Source: an uncultured Bacillota bacterium
Lineage (GTDB): Bacteria; Bacillota_I; Bacilli_A; Erysipelotrichales; Erysipelotrichaceae
Length of the DNA stretch: 6,141 nucleotides
NCBI GenBank assembly: GCA_900321955.1
Contig: ONXX01000076.1
Coordinates: 1 to 6,141, forward strand
Reading direction: 5' to 3'
Shown: piece by piece, positions 5,617-6,141 of the stretch
Layout: every line of letters begins with the position of its first letter
Position numbering within the stretch: position 1 is the first letter of the stretch
The notes under the pieces: generated by a model
Databases searched by the model: none
The model's input: the letters and a program-made list of their open reading frames with translations, nothing else
What the model was told of the DNA's origin: nothing
Made by a program: the position numbers and the translations under genes

Positions 5617-6141
5617 TCATCTTTTAGCAAACACTATATCAAAGTTCTTCTCCACTGCTTCGCAAAGATCCGGCAGAGGCATCTGTTTTATTTCGGCGAT
5701 CTTCTCATAGATCGCTGTGATATCACACGGTTCATGGCGATGGTCTTTGATCGGCGACTGATAGGGAGCATCGGTCTCGATCAAAAGACGATCGATCGGC
5801 ATGGCCTCCACTACCTGCAAAGGACGTTTGGCTCCCTTGAATAAAACCGAAGCGCCAAAGGAAATGTAATAGCCCAACTTTAGATAGAGGCGCATCATCT
5901 CCACCGATCCGCTGAAGCTGTGGATGATGCCGCGGTTCTTGGAAGCCTTCAATATTTCCAGCATATCGCCATCCGCCTTGCGGCAATGCACATCAATCGG
6001 CAGATCAAATTCTCTCGCCATCTCCAGCTGCGCCTTAAAGAAATCTTTCTGGTATTCCCTGGTATGCGGATGGGAATAATAATCCAGACCGATCTCTCCC
6101 ACCATATCTGCCCCGCTTTCAATGATCCGCTCTCTTATCTC
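5617..6141 (-). CDS. tatD: TatD-family metal-dependent hydrolase (DNase), N-terminus beyond the window
   Basis: The minus-strand frame is open from the right edge to TGA at 5619-5617, giving 174 residues. ATG 6105 is not the start: the frame continues upstream as EIRERIIESGAD and joins smoothly onto MVGEIGLDYY, a conserved internal motif of TatD proteins. The family is a TIM-barrel hydrolase of about 255 residues, so some 80 residues including the N-terminal HxH metal ligands are missing. Visible metal or active-site motifs are GEIGLDYY (Glu), PIDVHCRKA (His), IIHSFSGS (His; Ser replaces the more usual Cys of HCFSG) and LLIETDAPYQSP (Asp). Known members act as 3'-5' exonucleases/DNases or deacylate D-aminoacyl compounds; the exact substrate here is not shown. 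It leads into the nitroreductase gene on the same strand. The C-terminal helix with NFDIVFAKR is a normal family ending, so the 3' end is intact. Confidence 0.93.
   Translation of the reverse strand, partial: EIRERIIESGADMVGEIGLDYYSHPHTREYQKDFFKAQLEMAREFDLPIDVHCRKADGDMLEILKASKNRGIIHSFSGSVEMMRLYLKLGYYISFGASVLFKGAKRPLQVVEAMPIDRLLIETDAPYQSPIKDHRHEPCDITAIYEKIAEIKQMPLPDLCEAVEKNFDIVFAKR

Noticed and set aside
6103..6105. ATG 6105 as the start of the TatD-like protein
   Set aside because: The frame continues to the window edge with family-like sequence, and the MVGEIGLDYY motif is internal in TatD proteins.

Overview
The window looks like an ordinary chromosomal stretch from a member of the Bacillota (Firmicutes). 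The evidence is AAAGGAGG-type ribosome binding sites, tightly packed operons, Rho-independent terminators, and a heterodimeric ABC exporter pair under a MarR regulator. Codon use leans to GGC, ATC, GTC and GCC, so GC content is moderate rather than low. The wording of the second ABC subunit resembles proteins I associate with Erysipelotrichia and Clostridia. That placement is a memory-based impression, not a computed result.

Left edge (1-343): the last 98 codons of a plus-strand gene, probably an NAD(P)-dependent extended SDR (epimerase/3-beta-HSD-like), closed by a clear hairpin plus T-run terminator.

Centre (349-4571): a self-contained three-gene plus-strand operon. A TTGAAA / extended TGnTACAAT promoter runs straight into two back-to-back 14-bp palindromes, four half-sites of TGTAGC/GCTACA. 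A MarR-family regulator follows, then two ABC exporter half-transporters. Each gene overlaps the next by one base and has the same AAAGGAGG ribosome binding site, so translation is probably coupled. The first subunit has a degenerate Walker B (Asp for the catalytic Glu) and a Gln for the H-loop His. The second has the intact catalytic residues but an altered signature (LSQGQ). Together they make one competent and one degenerate ATP site, the known asymmetric architecture of TM287/288, BmrCD and LmrCD-type multidrug exporters. The likely scheme is ligand-responsive autoregulation of a drug or peptide efflux pump. The operon ends at a long hairpin that also serves the convergent minus-strand genes.

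Right part (4586-6141, minus strand, transcribed right to left): a TatD-family metal-dependent hydrolase whose N-terminus lies beyond the right edge, then a SagB/ThcOx-type nitroreductase-fold flavoprotein, then a 44-codon small ORF that I think was never named. The small peptide carries an SGG motif that resembles a double-glycine leader end. It sits in the same reading frame as the preceding gene, nine sense codons after its stop. It is the least explained element here. No CRISPR array, tRNA, rRNA, insertion sequence or phage gene was seen, and no gene-free gap exceeds 300 bases.
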